Below are positions 56,027 to 64,000 of a stretch of DNA of 64,000 nt, one piece after another. Each line of letters begins with the position of its first letter. The stretch's first letter is position 1. A program made the translations under genes and the position numbers. This stretch comes from Atopomonas sediminilitoris. GTDB lineage: Bacteria; Pseudomonadota; Gammaproteobacteria; Pseudomonadales; Pseudomonadaceae. The DNA is taken from assembly GCF_022601735.1 (NCBI RefSeq), contig NZ_JAKUMM010000009.1:100131-164130 (forward strand), read 5' to 3'. The notes under the pieces were generated by a model, which saw only the letters and a list, made by a program, of their open reading frames with translations, did no database searches and was not told where the DNA came from.

Positions 56027-57148
56027 TTATTCTTGCGCTTGCTTGTACTTCACCACGTCTTGCGGGGTGAGCATGTCACCCAGCGCATTACCCCAAGCGT
56101 TACGCTCGTAAGTAATGATCGCGGCAATATCGACTTCCGACAGTTGCTTGCCGTACGCCGCCATCGCGGTGCCGGGCTTGCCGTTGAAGACGATGTCCAA
56201 GTGTCCGTCGATAGGGCCAGTGGCAATGGCCGAGCCTTTTAGTGCGGGGAACACCGGCGGCATGCCCTCGCCGCTGGCTTGGTGACAAGCCGCGCAATTG
56301 CTTTGATAAGCCTTCTCTCCGCGCGCCATCAGCTCATCGAGTGTCCAGTTTTTACTGGTCAACTCACGCTGCGCGGCGGCAGCGGCTTTCTTCTCAGCCA
56401 ACCACGCGGCGTAGTCTTCCGGCGTCTTCACATCCACCACGATGGGCATAAAACCATGGTCTTTGCCGCATAGCTCGGCGCACTGGCCGCGGTAGATGCC
56501 GGGCTTATCAACCTTGGTCCAGCTTTCGTTGATAAAGCCTGGGATAGCGTCTTTTTTAACCGCCAAGTCCGGCACCCACCAGGCGTGAATCACGTCGGCG
56601 GCGGTGATCAAGAAGCGCACTTTTTTACCCGCAGGGATCACCAACGGCTCGTCCACTTCCAGCAGGTAGTGTTCGCCTTTGTCGTCTTGGTTATGAATTT
56701 GCGTGCTAGGCGTACTGAGATTGCTGAAGAAGGCGACGTCTTCGCCCAAGTATTTGTACTGCCATTTCCACTGATAACCGGTGATCTGAATATCCAGATC
56801 CGCCTCACTGGTGTCGTAAATCTCGATCAAGGTCTTGGTTGCCGGCACCGCCATCGCCAGCAAGATGACCAACGGCAACACCGTCCACAACACCTCAACG
56901 CTGGTGCTTTCGTGAAAGTGCGCTGGTTGTTGGCCGCTGGAGCGGCGATGAATCAGCATCGACCAGAACATCACGCCGAATACCACGACGCCGATGGCGA
57001 CGCAGATCCAGAAGATAATCATGTGAAGGTCGAAGACACTCTGGCTGATATCAGTCACACCAGGGCGCATATTGACAGCCCACTCCGCTTGCACCGTAAA
57101 ACTGGCGCACGCCAAGAGCAGCCCTGCTAGCACAGGACGTCGAAGCAT
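56027..57148 (-). CDS. coxB: Cytochrome c oxidase subunit II with fused cytochrome c
   Basis: 373 residues: signal peptide ending TVQA, two helices (about 42-65 and 83-103), the CuA domain (YRGQCAELCGKDHGFM with two cysteines, histidine and methionine) and a C-terminal cytochrome c domain with CAACHQ heme site. The fusion marks a caa3-type oxidase that accepts electrons directly through its own cytochrome c. The internal ATG at 57148 is used; the long upstream extension has no signal-peptide logic. It opens the cox operon. Confidence 0.96.
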   Translation of the reverse strand: MLRRPVLAGLLLACASFTVQAEWAVNMRPGVTDISQSVFDLHMIIFWICVAIGVVVFGVMFWSMLIHRRSSGQQPAHFHESTSVEVLWTVLPLVILLAMAVPATKTLIEIYDTSEADLDIQITGYQWKWQYKYLGEDVAFFSNLSTPSTQIHNQDDKGEHYLLEVDEPLVIPAGKKVRFLITAADVIHAWWVPDLAVKKDAIPGFINESWTKVDKPGIYRGQCAELCGKDHGFMPIVVDVKTPEDYAAWLAEKKAAAAAQRELTSKNWTLDELMARGEKAYQSNCAACHQASGEGMPPVFPALKGSAIATGPIDGHLDIVFNGKPGTAMAAYGKQLSEVDIAAIITYERNAWGNALGDMLTPQDVVKYKQAQE

Positions 57149-57507
57149 CTCGGGTTCCCCTATCTTTCTTGTTATGCCCGCCGGTAAACCGTGCTGGCTC
57201 GGGGTTCGGTGGCAATACAGCCTGCTCGATGAGCTTTGTCGCCGTGACCTCGGTTCCCTGCCTGAGTTTGACCAGTGGGTCCCAATGGGTTCGCGTTTCG
57301 CCTTTGAGTATAGACAGGCATTGCGATGTGGCAATTTGTCGCAGTGTGATTTTCTGCAAATCTTGGCAAAGCCTTGATTGGCGCGGCCTTGCGCGATAAA
57401 CCCGTTAGCTAACCGCAAAAAACTGACGCTTTTATTACCAAGCGGTCTAACTGTTTCCGCCACCCTGTACTAACGTGTCTGCGACTGCATTAACTCCGGG
57501 GGGAGAC
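57149..57507. other. Divergent promoter region, no gene seen (359 bases)
   Basis: Lies between coxB (minus) and the unknown gene at 57508 (plus). It holds the cox promoter and a long leader of roughly 150 bases for that operon. Short open frames on both strands have no good ribosome binding site. No clear rho-independent terminator or riboswitch was recognised. Confidence 0.7.
57307..57334 (-). promoter_or_regulatory. Likely sigma-70 promoter of the cox operon
   Basis: On the minus strand TTGCCA (57329-57334) and TATACT (57307-57312) are separated by 16 bases, a good sigma-70 match. Transcription would start near 57300, about 150 bases before the coxB ATG. Confidence 0.6.
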
Positions 57508-58164
57508 ATGTCAAAAGCAATCGTGTTTAACCAGCTGATCGACGAGGCGCGCGCCTACGAAGCTCGCACGGGCGAACTTAAGCGCTACCTCAACGAACAA
57601 GTAACCCGCCTTCATCCCAGCATTCGCAGTGAAGGCGATCCTTTAGACAACCTGATGCACTTTGTTGAGCAGTACATCGCCCATGTGCCCGAGTTTCTTG
57701 ATGCAGCCACCCGTGTGGCGGTTGAGTCGGGCCTGACTGAGGCGGTAATGCCGCTCTTGCGCGCGGCCGAGTACTTCTTTGTCGAGCCACCACCACAACT
57801 GGACGGTCATCGCGGTTTAGACGCTTTGCTCGACGAAGCCTATCTGGCGCACCGCTTAGTTGAAGAGGTTAACGACTGTTACATGCAGCAGCTGGGGCAG
57901 CCGTTGATTCCGATGGATTTAACCGTGGCCAACCTGATCGTCCATCAATTGATTGGCGAGCCGTTTGCCAATGAGCTAGATGAACTGGTGCACTGCGCCG
58001 CCGTGCATATGGTGGATTCCTCGCGCTTTGATGCCGTCAGTTTAGATGCCTACCGCGCGCGCTTAAGTGACCCCAATGTCAAAGCCGCTTGGCGTCAATG
58101 GCCATGCATGTCGCAAACCTTAGGTCTTGAGCTGGCATGGGCTCATCAAGCGGTAGCGTGCTGA
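57508..58164 (+). CDS. Conserved hypothetical protein
   Basis: 218 residues, cytoplasmic, no signal peptide or membrane helices; predominantly helical. GGGGGAG stands before the ATG at 57508. The centre is acidic (DALLDEAYLAHRLVEEVND), and an E/L/H pattern recurs. I cannot name a family. It is followed by a probable terminator, so it is likely expressed alone. Upstream frame to 57475 lacks support. Confidence 0.7.
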   Translation: MSKAIVFNQLIDEARAYEARTGELKRYLNEQVTRLHPSIRSEGDPLDNLMHFVEQYIAHVPEFLDAATRVAVESGLTEAVMPLLRAAEYFFVEPPPQLDGHRGLDALLDEAYLAHRLVEEVNDCYMQQLGQPLIPMDLTVANLIVHQLIGEPFANELDELVHCAAVHMVDSSRFDAVSLDAYRARLSDPNVKAAWRQWPCMSQTLGLELAWAHQAVAC

Positions 58165-58277
58165 TTACTCTTTTGCGTCTCGGTCGCCTCGTATCGCGCG
58201 GCTAACTGAGTAGGTCACTCTGGCGGCTGTCGAGGGCTTAGCCCTTGCGCCGGTGGTGTCCTAATACTGTCTGCTCT

Positions 58278-58299
58278 GCCGCTGACTGCGGCGCCTTTT
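58278..58299 (+). terminator. Possible terminator after the unknown gene
   Basis: GCCGC (58278-58282) and GCGGC (58288-58292) form a short stem, followed by GCCTTTT. Weak: short stem and a distance of about 110 bases from the stop. Confidence 0.4.
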
Positions 58300-58438
58300 A
58301 GTGCCTGCAGCTCACGCAACCTTTACCAATCCTCTGGGGAACTTAAGCCCATTCTTGCCGGTCTGTTGCCGAGCCAACGCCGCGCTTGCGGTATGCTTGC
58401 AACCTTTCTTCCTTTCACAACCCCCCAAGGAGCTTACC

Positions 58439-59806
58439 TTGCCTCGGTTGTTCTCGTTATTTGCGTTATGCCTGTGCGCCCTCGGCAATGTGGCACACGC
58501 AGAAACCCCGCTACAAACCCACGAATTTATTCTCGCCAACGGCCTAAAAGTACTGGTTCGTGAAGATCACCGCGCCCCCGTGGTGGTTTCGCAGCTGTGG
58601 TACAAGGTTGGTTCCAGCTACGAGCTGCCGGGGCAAAGCGGCCTCTCGCACGCCTTAGAGCACATGATGTTCAAAGGCTCGAGCAAGCTGGCACCGGGCG
58701 AATCTTCGCGCATCCTGCGTGAGCTTGGTGCGGAAGAAAACGCCTTTACCAGCAGCGACTTCACCGCTTATTACCAAGTGCTCAGCAGTGATCGCCTAGC
58801 CATCGCCTTAGAGATGGAAGCCGACCGCATGGCGACGCTGCAGTTGCCCGCTGATGAATTCAGCAAAGAGATCGAGGTGATCAAAGAGGAACGCCGCCTG
58901 CGCACCGACGACAACCCTAATCGGCTGGCGTATGAGCGCTTCGTCACCCTCGCCTACCCCGCCAGCAGTTACCGCATCCCCACGGTGGGCTGGATGGCAG
59001 ACTTAGACCGCATGCAGATTGGCGAGCTGCGCGACTGGTACACCCAGTGGTACGCCCCCAATAACGCCACGTTAGTCGTGGTGGGCGATGTGCAGCCTAG
59101 CGAGGTACAAGCCTTGGCCGAACGCTTCTTCGGCCCTATTCCAGCACGGGCGATTCCACCGGCCAAACGACCACTGGAACTGGCCGAGCCGGGCGAGCGC
59201 TTTCTGACCTTGCACGTGCGCACCCAACTACCCAGCGTATTGATTGGCTTTAACGTGCCCAGCTTGGCCACCGCTGACAATGCCCGCGATGTGCACGCTC
59301 TACGCTTGCTCAGCGCCCTGCTCGATGGCGGTTATAGCTCGCGCATCCCGACCCGCCTTGAGCGTGAACAAGAGCTGATCGCCGGCGGCGGAAGCAGCTA
59401 CGACGCGTTTCGCCGCGGCGACAGCCTCTTTACGTTAAGCGCCGTGCCCAACGTGCAAAAACAGCGCACCCTCGCCGAGGTAGAGGCAGGCCTGTGGGCC
59501 GAGTTGGAGGCTCTTAAAACCACGCCACCCAGCAGCGCAGAACTGGCCCGCGTGCGGGCGCAAGTGATTGCCGGCCTCGTGTATGAGCGGGACTCGATCA
59601 CCGCACAAGCCATGACCTTAGGCTCACTGGAAACCGTCGGCCTATCGTGGACGTTAATGGACGAAGACCTCGCCGCCTTAGAAGCTGTGACGCCCGCTGA
59701 CATCCAGCGTGTCGCGCAAACCTACTTCACCCGCAGCCGCTTGACCCGCGCCCATGTGTTGCCACAAGCCAGCGCCACTGCCGCACCGGAGAGCGTTGAT
59801 GAATAA
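58439..59806 (+). CDS. M16 family zinc peptidase, catalytic subunit
   Basis: 455 residues. TTG start, with AAGGAG six bases upstream; it gives a clean signal peptide ending VAHA. Earlier frame residues have no start context. The inverted zinc motif HxxEH is at H71-A-L-E74-H75, with the third ligand glutamate in KEIEVIKEE, in the expected spacing. It likely acts in the periplasm. The following gene encodes a related protein without the zinc motif, and the two overlap by eight bases; such pairs form heterodimers. Confidence 0.9.
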   Translation: MPRLFSLFALCLCALGNVAHAETPLQTHEFILANGLKVLVREDHRAPVVVSQLWYKVGSSYELPGQSGLSHALEHMMFKGSSKLAPGESSRILRELGAEENAFTSSDFTAYYQVLSSDRLAIALEMEADRMATLQLPADEFSKEIEVIKEERRLRTDDNPNRLAYERFVTLAYPASSYRIPTVGWMADLDRMQIGELRDWYTQWYAPNNATLVVVGDVQPSEVQALAERFFGPIPARAIPPAKRPLELAEPGERFLTLHVRTQLPSVLIGFNVPSLATADNARDVHALRLLSALLDGGYSSRIPTRLEREQELIAGGGSSYDAFRRGDSLFTLSAVPNVQKQRTLAEVEAGLWAELEALKTTPPSSAELARVRAQVIAGLVYERDSITAQAMTLGSLETVGLSWTLMDEDLAALEAVTPADIQRVAQTYFTRSRLTRAHVLPQASATAAPESVDE

Positions 59807-61286
59807 GCCCCGTTTTGACCTCATCGGTCTGTTTGCCTTTTTACTGCTGGCCTTTGTGGTTGGCGTCATGCTGGCGGATAACTTTGATCAGCCCGCCGCT
59901 CACGCCAAGACTGACTCAACCGCCAACACGCCCACGCTTGAGACACTCAAAGCACTCGAGCAACAAAGCCCAGCGCCGCGTGCGCTGAACATCCAGCGCT
60001 GGACCACCGACAACGGCTTGCGCGTGTTGTTTATGCCCGCGCACGAGCTGCCCATGTTTGACCTGCGCCTGACCTTTAATGCCGGCTCCGCCCGTGACGG
60101 CGCGCAAGCCGGGTTAGCCATGCTCACCAACGTCATGCTCAATGAAGGCACCGGCACGCTAGACACCACCGCCATCGCCGCAGGCTTTGAAGACCTAGGC
60201 GCGCAGTTTGGCAACGGCGCCTACCGCGACATGGCTATCGCCAGTCTACGTTCGCTGAGCAACCCAGCGCAGCGCGAGCCGGCCCTGACCCTGTTTCGCC
60301 AAGTCGTGGCGCAGCCCAGCTTTCCCGCCGCCGCCTTAGCGCGGATGAAGAACCAAATCTTGGCCGGTTTTGAGTACGACAAGCAAAACCCCAGCAAACA
60401 GTCGCAACAAGCCTTTTTCAAGGCCTTATACGGTAGCCATCCTTACGCACATAACAGCGACGGCACGCCTGCGAGCATTCAAGCACTCACCGCCGCTGAT
60501 CTGCGCACCTTCCATCACCGCGCCTACAGCGCCGGCAATGCGGTGCTTACGGTGGTAGGCAACCTCAGTCGCGATGAAGTCGACGCTATCGCCAACCAGC
60601 TTAGCCAAGCCTTACCCCAAGGCCCTGCACTTGACGCCATTCCCGCACCGGCCAAACCGAGGGCAGGCCTGCAGCACATCGACTTCCCCAGCCAACAAAC
60701 CCACCTACTGTTGGGCGAACTGGGCGTGTCACGACACGACGCCGACTACGCGGCCGTTTACTTGGGCAACCAAATCCTAGGCGGTGGCGGGTTTGGCACT
60801 CGCCTGATGGAAGAAGTGCGCGAAAAGCGCGGCCTGACCTACGGCATCTACTCAGGGTTCAGCCCCATGCAGGCGCGCGGCCCCTTTATGATCAGCGTGC
60901 AGACCCGTGCTGAGCAAAGCGAAGGCACGTTGGCGCTGATCAAGCAGCTATTGGCCGACTACCTTAAAACTGGCCCTAGTGATGCGGAGCTAGCCGCCGC
61001 CAAGCGTGAGCTGGCCGGCAGCTATCCGTTATCCAGTGCCAGCAATGCCGACATTCTGGGACAACTGGCCGCCATAGGTTTCTATGATTTACCCAGCGAC
61101 CACCTGCAGCGCTTTATGGATAAAATCCAGTCGCTGAGCCGTGACGAAGTGACTGCCGCCATGGCACGCCAATTGAGTGTCGATGATCTGGTCATCATCA
61201 GCCTCGGCCCCACCGTCGAGCAGCAACCCATTCCCGCGCCAGGCAGCCAAACCTTGCCCGCGCCTAGCAGTGTTCCGGAGCATTGA
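59799..61286 (+). CDS. M16 family peptidase, non-catalytic partner
   Basis: 495 residues with an N-terminal membrane anchor (about 7-26) and a linker of about 50 residues, then an M16 domain. At the zinc-motif position it has AGLAMLTNVML and lacks HxxEH, so it cannot bind catalytic zinc, but it keeps the substrate-binding REKRGLTYGIYSGF region. The protein ends in a proline-rich tail. Its ATG overlaps the stop of the first M16 gene by eight bases and its own stop overlaps rsmD by one. Confidence 0.9.
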   Translation: MNKPRFDLIGLFAFLLLAFVVGVMLADNFDQPAAHAKTDSTANTPTLETLKALEQQSPAPRALNIQRWTTDNGLRVLFMPAHELPMFDLRLTFNAGSARDGAQAGLAMLTNVMLNEGTGTLDTTAIAAGFEDLGAQFGNGAYRDMAIASLRSLSNPAQREPALTLFRQVVAQPSFPAAALARMKNQILAGFEYDKQNPSKQSQQAFFKALYGSHPYAHNSDGTPASIQALTAADLRTFHHRAYSAGNAVLTVVGNLSRDEVDAIANQLSQALPQGPALDAIPAPAKPRAGLQHIDFPSQQTHLLLGELGVSRHDADYAAVYLGNQILGGGGFGTRLMEEVREKRGLTYGIYSGFSPMQARGPFMISVQTRAEQSEGTLALIKQLLADYLKTGPSDAELAAAKRELAGSYPLSSASNADILGQLAAIGFYDLPSDHLQRFMDKIQSLSRDEVTAAMARQLSVDDLVIISLGPTVEQQPIPAPGSQTLPAPSSVPEH

Positions 61287-61897
61287 TGAAGTCGCGCCGC
61301 TCTTCGCCCGCCCAGTCACCCGCCAACGCCACAGGTGGCCAGCTACGCATCATTGGTGGCACATGGCGCAGCCGGCGCTTGAGCTTTCCCGCTGTGCCGG
61401 GCCTCAGGCCAACGCCGGATCGCGTGCGCGAAACGCTGTTTAACTGGCTGACCGGCACCCTCGAAGGAGCGCATGTGCTCGACCCCTTCGCCGGTAGCGG
61501 TGCGCTGTTGCTGGAGGCCCTGTCACGCGGCGCTGCCAGTGGGCTTGGCTTTGATGCCAACAGCGCTGCGGTCAGCAGCTTACGCAGCAATCTGCAACTG
61601 TTGCAGTGCAGCAACGGCGAGATTCGCCAAGGCGATGCGCTGGCGTTATTAGCGCAAACACCGACACAAGCCTTTGATCTGGTCTTGCTCGACCCGCCCT
61701 TCCACCAAGATCTGCTTGCTCAAGCCTGCCACCTGCTGGAGCAGCACGGCTGGCTTAAGCCGCGCGCATGGATCTACAGCGAGAGCGAGCAAGCGCCATC
61801 GAGCCTAGGCCTGCCCAGTCACTGGCGCCTGCACCGCGAAAAACAAGCCGGCCAAGTGCACTACGCCTTGTGGCAACGCCTGGAAGAAGAGTCCTAA
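61286..61897 (+). CDS. rsmD: 16S rRNA (guanine-966-N2)-methyltransferase
   Basis: 203 residues. VLDPFAGSGALLLEALSRGA is the SAM motif and LVLLDPPFH the DPPF catalytic motif of N2-guanine methyltransferases. IIGGTWRSRRL at the start is family specific. It is coupled to the M16 gene through TGATG, the arrangement seen in Pseudomonas. Confidence 0.95.
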   Translation: MKSRRSSPAQSPANATGGQLRIIGGTWRSRRLSFPAVPGLRPTPDRVRETLFNWLTGTLEGAHVLDPFAGSGALLLEALSRGAASGLGFDANSAAVSSLRSNLQLLQCSNGEIRQGDALALLAQTPTQAFDLVLLDPPFHQDLLAQACHLLEQHGWLKPRAWIYSESEQAPSSLGLPSHWRLHREKQAGQVHYALWQRLEEES

Positions 61898-61949
61898 GCC
61901 AAGGCGTTGCTTTTACTGGGCTTGGACTAACCGCCACTGGGCCGTCGCC

Positions 61950-62618
61950 TCAGGCGTAGTCGTACGGCCCTCCTTTGCTCAGCGCTTGCTGATAGGCGGG
62001 CCGCGCGTGCACGCGCTTTACGTAAGCGGCAATGTTGGGTAATTGCTGTGCCAGCGTCGAGCGACTGATCGCAGCCTCCAACGGGAAGATCATCTGAAAG
62101 TCAGCCGCACTCAGCTCATCACCTGCAAACCAAGTGTGCGTCGCTAAATGGGTGTCGATATAACGCAAATGTGTGCTGACGTTCGGCTCGACGAAGCTCT
62201 GCATCACCTGATTGGCAATGCCTTTGGCCACGGGCTTAATGAAAAACGGCATAGGCGCTTCTTTGATTTTGCGAAACACCAACGACATCACCAAAAATGG
62301 CATCAACGACCCTTCGGCATAGTGCAGCCAGTAGCGCGCCTGCCGCGCCGCCTCACTTGCCGCTGAGGGCTGGAAACGCCCTTGGCCATGATGCTCGATC
62401 AAGTGCTCGATAATCACCGCGGATTCGGCCACCACAACTTCGTCATCGGTCAGCACCGGCGACTTGCCCAGTGGGTGTACCGCCTTGAGGCTTTCCGGCG
62501 CCAGATTAGTCTTGGCATCACGCTGGTAATGCTCGATGCGATACGGCACGGCCAGTTCTTCCAACAACCACAGCACACGCTGCGAGCGGGAATTATTAAG
62601 ATGGTGGATCGTTAACAT
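61950..62618 (-). CDS. Glutathione S-transferase family protein
   Basis: 222 residues. The thioredoxin-fold N-domain has NNSRSQRVLWLLEELAVPY and the KSPVLTDDEVVVAESAVIIEHL segment, with the glutathione-binding E-S pair; the C-domain is helical. AAGGAT stands ahead of the ATG at 62618. It converges on rsmD. Substrate not predictable. Confidence 0.88.
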   Translation of the reverse strand: MLTIHHLNNSRSQRVLWLLEELAVPYRIEHYQRDAKTNLAPESLKAVHPLGKSPVLTDDEVVVAESAVIIEHLIEHHGQGRFQPSAASEAARQARYWLHYAEGSLMPFLVMSLVFRKIKEAPMPFFIKPVAKGIANQVMQSFVEPNVSTHLRYIDTHLATHTWFAGDELSAADFQMIFPLEAAISRSTLAQQLPNIAAYVKRVHARPAYQQALSKGGPYDYA

Positions 62619-62823
62619 GCAGGCATCCTTAAGAGATTGAGTAAAAGCACTAACCGCGTGCAACCGCAGCCCTGATTAGTCGCGTGGCACGGAGGCAGTC
62701 CGCTAGACAACAGGTTTACGCCAACACTCGCCAGCGCCCAAGCACTATTCAGCCCGTGTATCAGCCTTCCGTCACGCCAAGCCCTAGGGTAGCGTAGCCC
62801 AACATAAAACTGATCATGTGCTT

Positions 62824-63810
62824 ATGACCCGCTCGTTTACCCCTGCTTGGTGGCTGCCAGGCCCGCACCTGCAAACGTTGTATGGCCCCTTATTGCGCCG
62901 CCGATCAGCGCTGGCACGTCAGCGCGAGCGCTTGTGGCTAGCCGATGGCGACTTTCTTGATCTCGACTGGCACAAACCACAGGGCATGCGTCACGACGCT
63001 CCGCTGACCGTGCTGCTGCACGGGCTGACCGGCTCATCTGACTCGCATTACGTACTGGGTTTACAACAAGCGCTGGCGAAACGCTGCTGGCCGAGCGTAG
63101 CGGTGAACTGGCGCGGCTGCTCTGGTGAGGTTAATCGCCTGCCGCGCAGCTACCACTCAGGTGCGAGCGATGATTTAAGCGAAGTGCTCAGCCACATCGC
63201 CGCCTGCTGGCCGTTGGGGCCACGCATTGCGGTGGGCTACTCGCTGGGCGGCAACGTGCTGTTGAAGTATTTAGGTGAGCACGGTTCACGTGCCTTGGTC
63301 ACTGCGGCGGTAGCGGTATCCGTGCCGTATCGGCTGGATCACTGCGCTGAACGCATCAACCAAGGCTTCTCCAAAGTCTATCAAAAGCATTTTATGGACG
63401 AGATGCTGGCCTACCTCAACGCCAAACTCGAACATTTTGCCTGCAGCGGGCAAATGCCTGAACACCAGCACCTGAGCCGTTTAGGCCGGCGCGACGATGT
63501 GCATACTTTCTGGGACTATGACGACCGTTTTACCGCGCCATTACATGGGTATGCCGACGTACACGACTACTATCGCCGCGCCTCAAGCCGCTTCTATCTC
63601 GGCGAGATCACAGTCCCCTGCTTACTGATCCAAGCGCAAGATGACCCGTTTGTATTCCGCCACAGCTTGCCTGAAGCACGAGAGCTTTCACCCAGCACCA
63701 CGCACGAATGGCATCGGCACGGTGGCCATGTCGGGTTTGTCGAAGCACAAGGGTTTTATTTAGAACGGCGCATACCAGAATGGTTGGCCGAACTCTGCCG
63801 TACAGCGTAA
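62824..63810 (+). CDS. yheT: YheT-type alpha/beta hydrolase
   Basis: 328 residues. WWLPGPHLQTLYGPLLRRR opens the family; the oxyanion HGLTGSSDSHY, nucleophile S140 in GYSLGG, D in QAQDDPF and H in GGHVGF complete the triad. ATG at 62824; a GTG six bases before is in frame. Hydrolase of unknown substrate, widely conserved. A short promoter region (62619-62823, 205 bases) separates it from the divergent GST gene; nothing else recognised there. Confidence 0.9.
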   Translation: MTRSFTPAWWLPGPHLQTLYGPLLRRRSALARQRERLWLADGDFLDLDWHKPQGMRHDAPLTVLLHGLTGSSDSHYVLGLQQALAKRCWPSVAVNWRGCSGEVNRLPRSYHSGASDDLSEVLSHIAACWPLGPRIAVGYSLGGNVLLKYLGEHGSRALVTAAVAVSVPYRLDHCAERINQGFSKVYQKHFMDEMLAYLNAKLEHFACSGQMPEHQHLSRLGRRDDVHTFWDYDDRFTAPLHGYADVHDYYRRASSRFYLGEITVPCLLIQAQDDPFVFRHSLPEARELSPSTTHEWHRHGGHVGFVEAQGFYLERRIPEWLAELCRTA

Positions 63811-63929
63811 CAACGTCTTTGCAACTCTGTGCGGCCTAAGCCCCATAGCTAGACGAAAAACGCGCTAACTATGCGCATGCACCAAGCAGCGCACAGAACA
63901 GCCGCTGTAACTTTTCCTTGGCACAAAGC

Positions 63930-63963
63930 AAAACCCCCGAGCCATTGGCTCAGGGGTTTTGGG
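63930..63963 (-). terminator. rRNA operon terminator
   Basis: AAAACCCC with GAGCC (63930-63943) pairs with GGCTC and GGGGTTTT (63947-63960), one mismatch. Read on the minus strand it ends in TTTTGC just past the 5S rRNA 3' end. Confidence 0.85.
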
Positions 63964-63969
63964 ATAGGT

Positions 63970-64000
63970 GCTTGACGATGACCTACTCTCACATGGGGAG
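63970..64000 (-). rRNA. rrf: 5S rRNA, 3' end only
   Basis: The reverse complement reads CATGTGAGAGTAGGTCATCG and then TCAAGC, the conserved 3' end of gammaproteobacterial 5S rRNA. The gene continues beyond the right edge. It faces the YheT-type gene, so the rRNA operon ends at the terminator beside it. Confidence 0.95.

Noticed and set aside
57169..57399. Short plus-strand frame in the cox leader
   Set aside because: No Shine-Dalgarno, low-complexity content; the region is better explained as promoter and leader.
1..64000. CRISPR arrays, insertion sequences, prophage, defence islands
   Set aside because: No regularly spaced repeats, transposases, phage structural genes or known defence genes were seen on either strand.

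Overview
This window reads as chromosome of a moderately GC-rich gammaproteobacterium in or near the Pseudomonadaceae. The reasons are a class I adenylate cyclase next to a TIGR02647-type small gene, the lptM-lysA-dapF-DUF484-xerC-yigB string, pilT/pilU beside yggS-proC-yggT, the metX-metW-DUF4426-rdgB-hemW block, a 284-residue RpoH beside ftsX-ftsE-ftsY, and a caa3-type oxidase cluster with CtaG, SURF1 and Sco. No phage, insertion sequence, CRISPR array or tRNA was seen. The last about 30 bases are the 3' end of a 5S rRNA gene on the minus strand, so an rRNA operon enters from the right edge. Genus cannot be fixed from reading alone.

Layout. 1-5650: argH, a YpfJ-type zinc metallopeptidase, then a chemoreceptor with two orphan periplasmic binding proteins behind it. 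5650-14400: a locus for 2-aminoethylphosphonate (2-AEP). A HAD hydrolase-phnW-phnX operon reads left; a LysR regulator, binding protein, ATPase, fused permease and EamA transporter read right. Hairpins between the transporter genes probably set expression levels. 14400-19300: two small conserved genes, cyaA, a Cys/Gly-rich membrane-anchored protein and a third orphan binding protein, the last three tightly packed. 19300-23400 (minus strand): a class 3 lipase, a Tat-type secreted phospholipase D/GDPD-like enzyme, and an AraC regulator-cyaY-DUF1289 string. 23500-28035: lptM, lysA, dapF, DUF484, xerC, yigB. 28100-30300: pilU and pilT on the minus strand. 30365-39630: yggS, proC, yggT, yggU, a dynamin-like GTPase, metX, metW, DUF4426, rdgB, hemW and two small genes. 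39680-43385 (minus): DUF1329, trmB, thiG, thiS, DUF423. 43460-48615: mtgA on plus; a hypothetical gene, rpoH, ftsX, ftsE and ftsY on minus. 48770-57150: sco, ctaB, ctaA, a CxxxC membrane protein, SURF1, coxC, ctaG, coxA and coxB on minus, with a DUF2909 gene on plus. 57500-63810: an unknown gene, an M16 protease pair, rsmD, a GST (minus) and a YheT-type hydrolase.

How it fits together. Most genes are housekeeping: diaminopimelate/lysine, methionine, thiazole and arginine synthesis, heme A and aa3 oxidase assembly, SRP receptor and division, twitching motility. The accessory content is the 2-AEP locus, the chemoreceptor/binding-protein cassette, the two lipid-active enzymes, the dynamin-like GTPase, and the genes behind cyaA. 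Compared from memory with P. aeruginosa PAO1, the window joins segments that lie apart there (the argH-to-yigB region, the pilT-to-yheT region and the cox cluster), with the cox cluster sitting between ftsY and the M16 pair that are normally neighbours. I found no clear undescribed system. The best leads are the cyaA-linked Cys/Gly-rich protein, the Tat-exported PLD-like enzyme, and the dynamin-like GTPase placed inside a conserved block.
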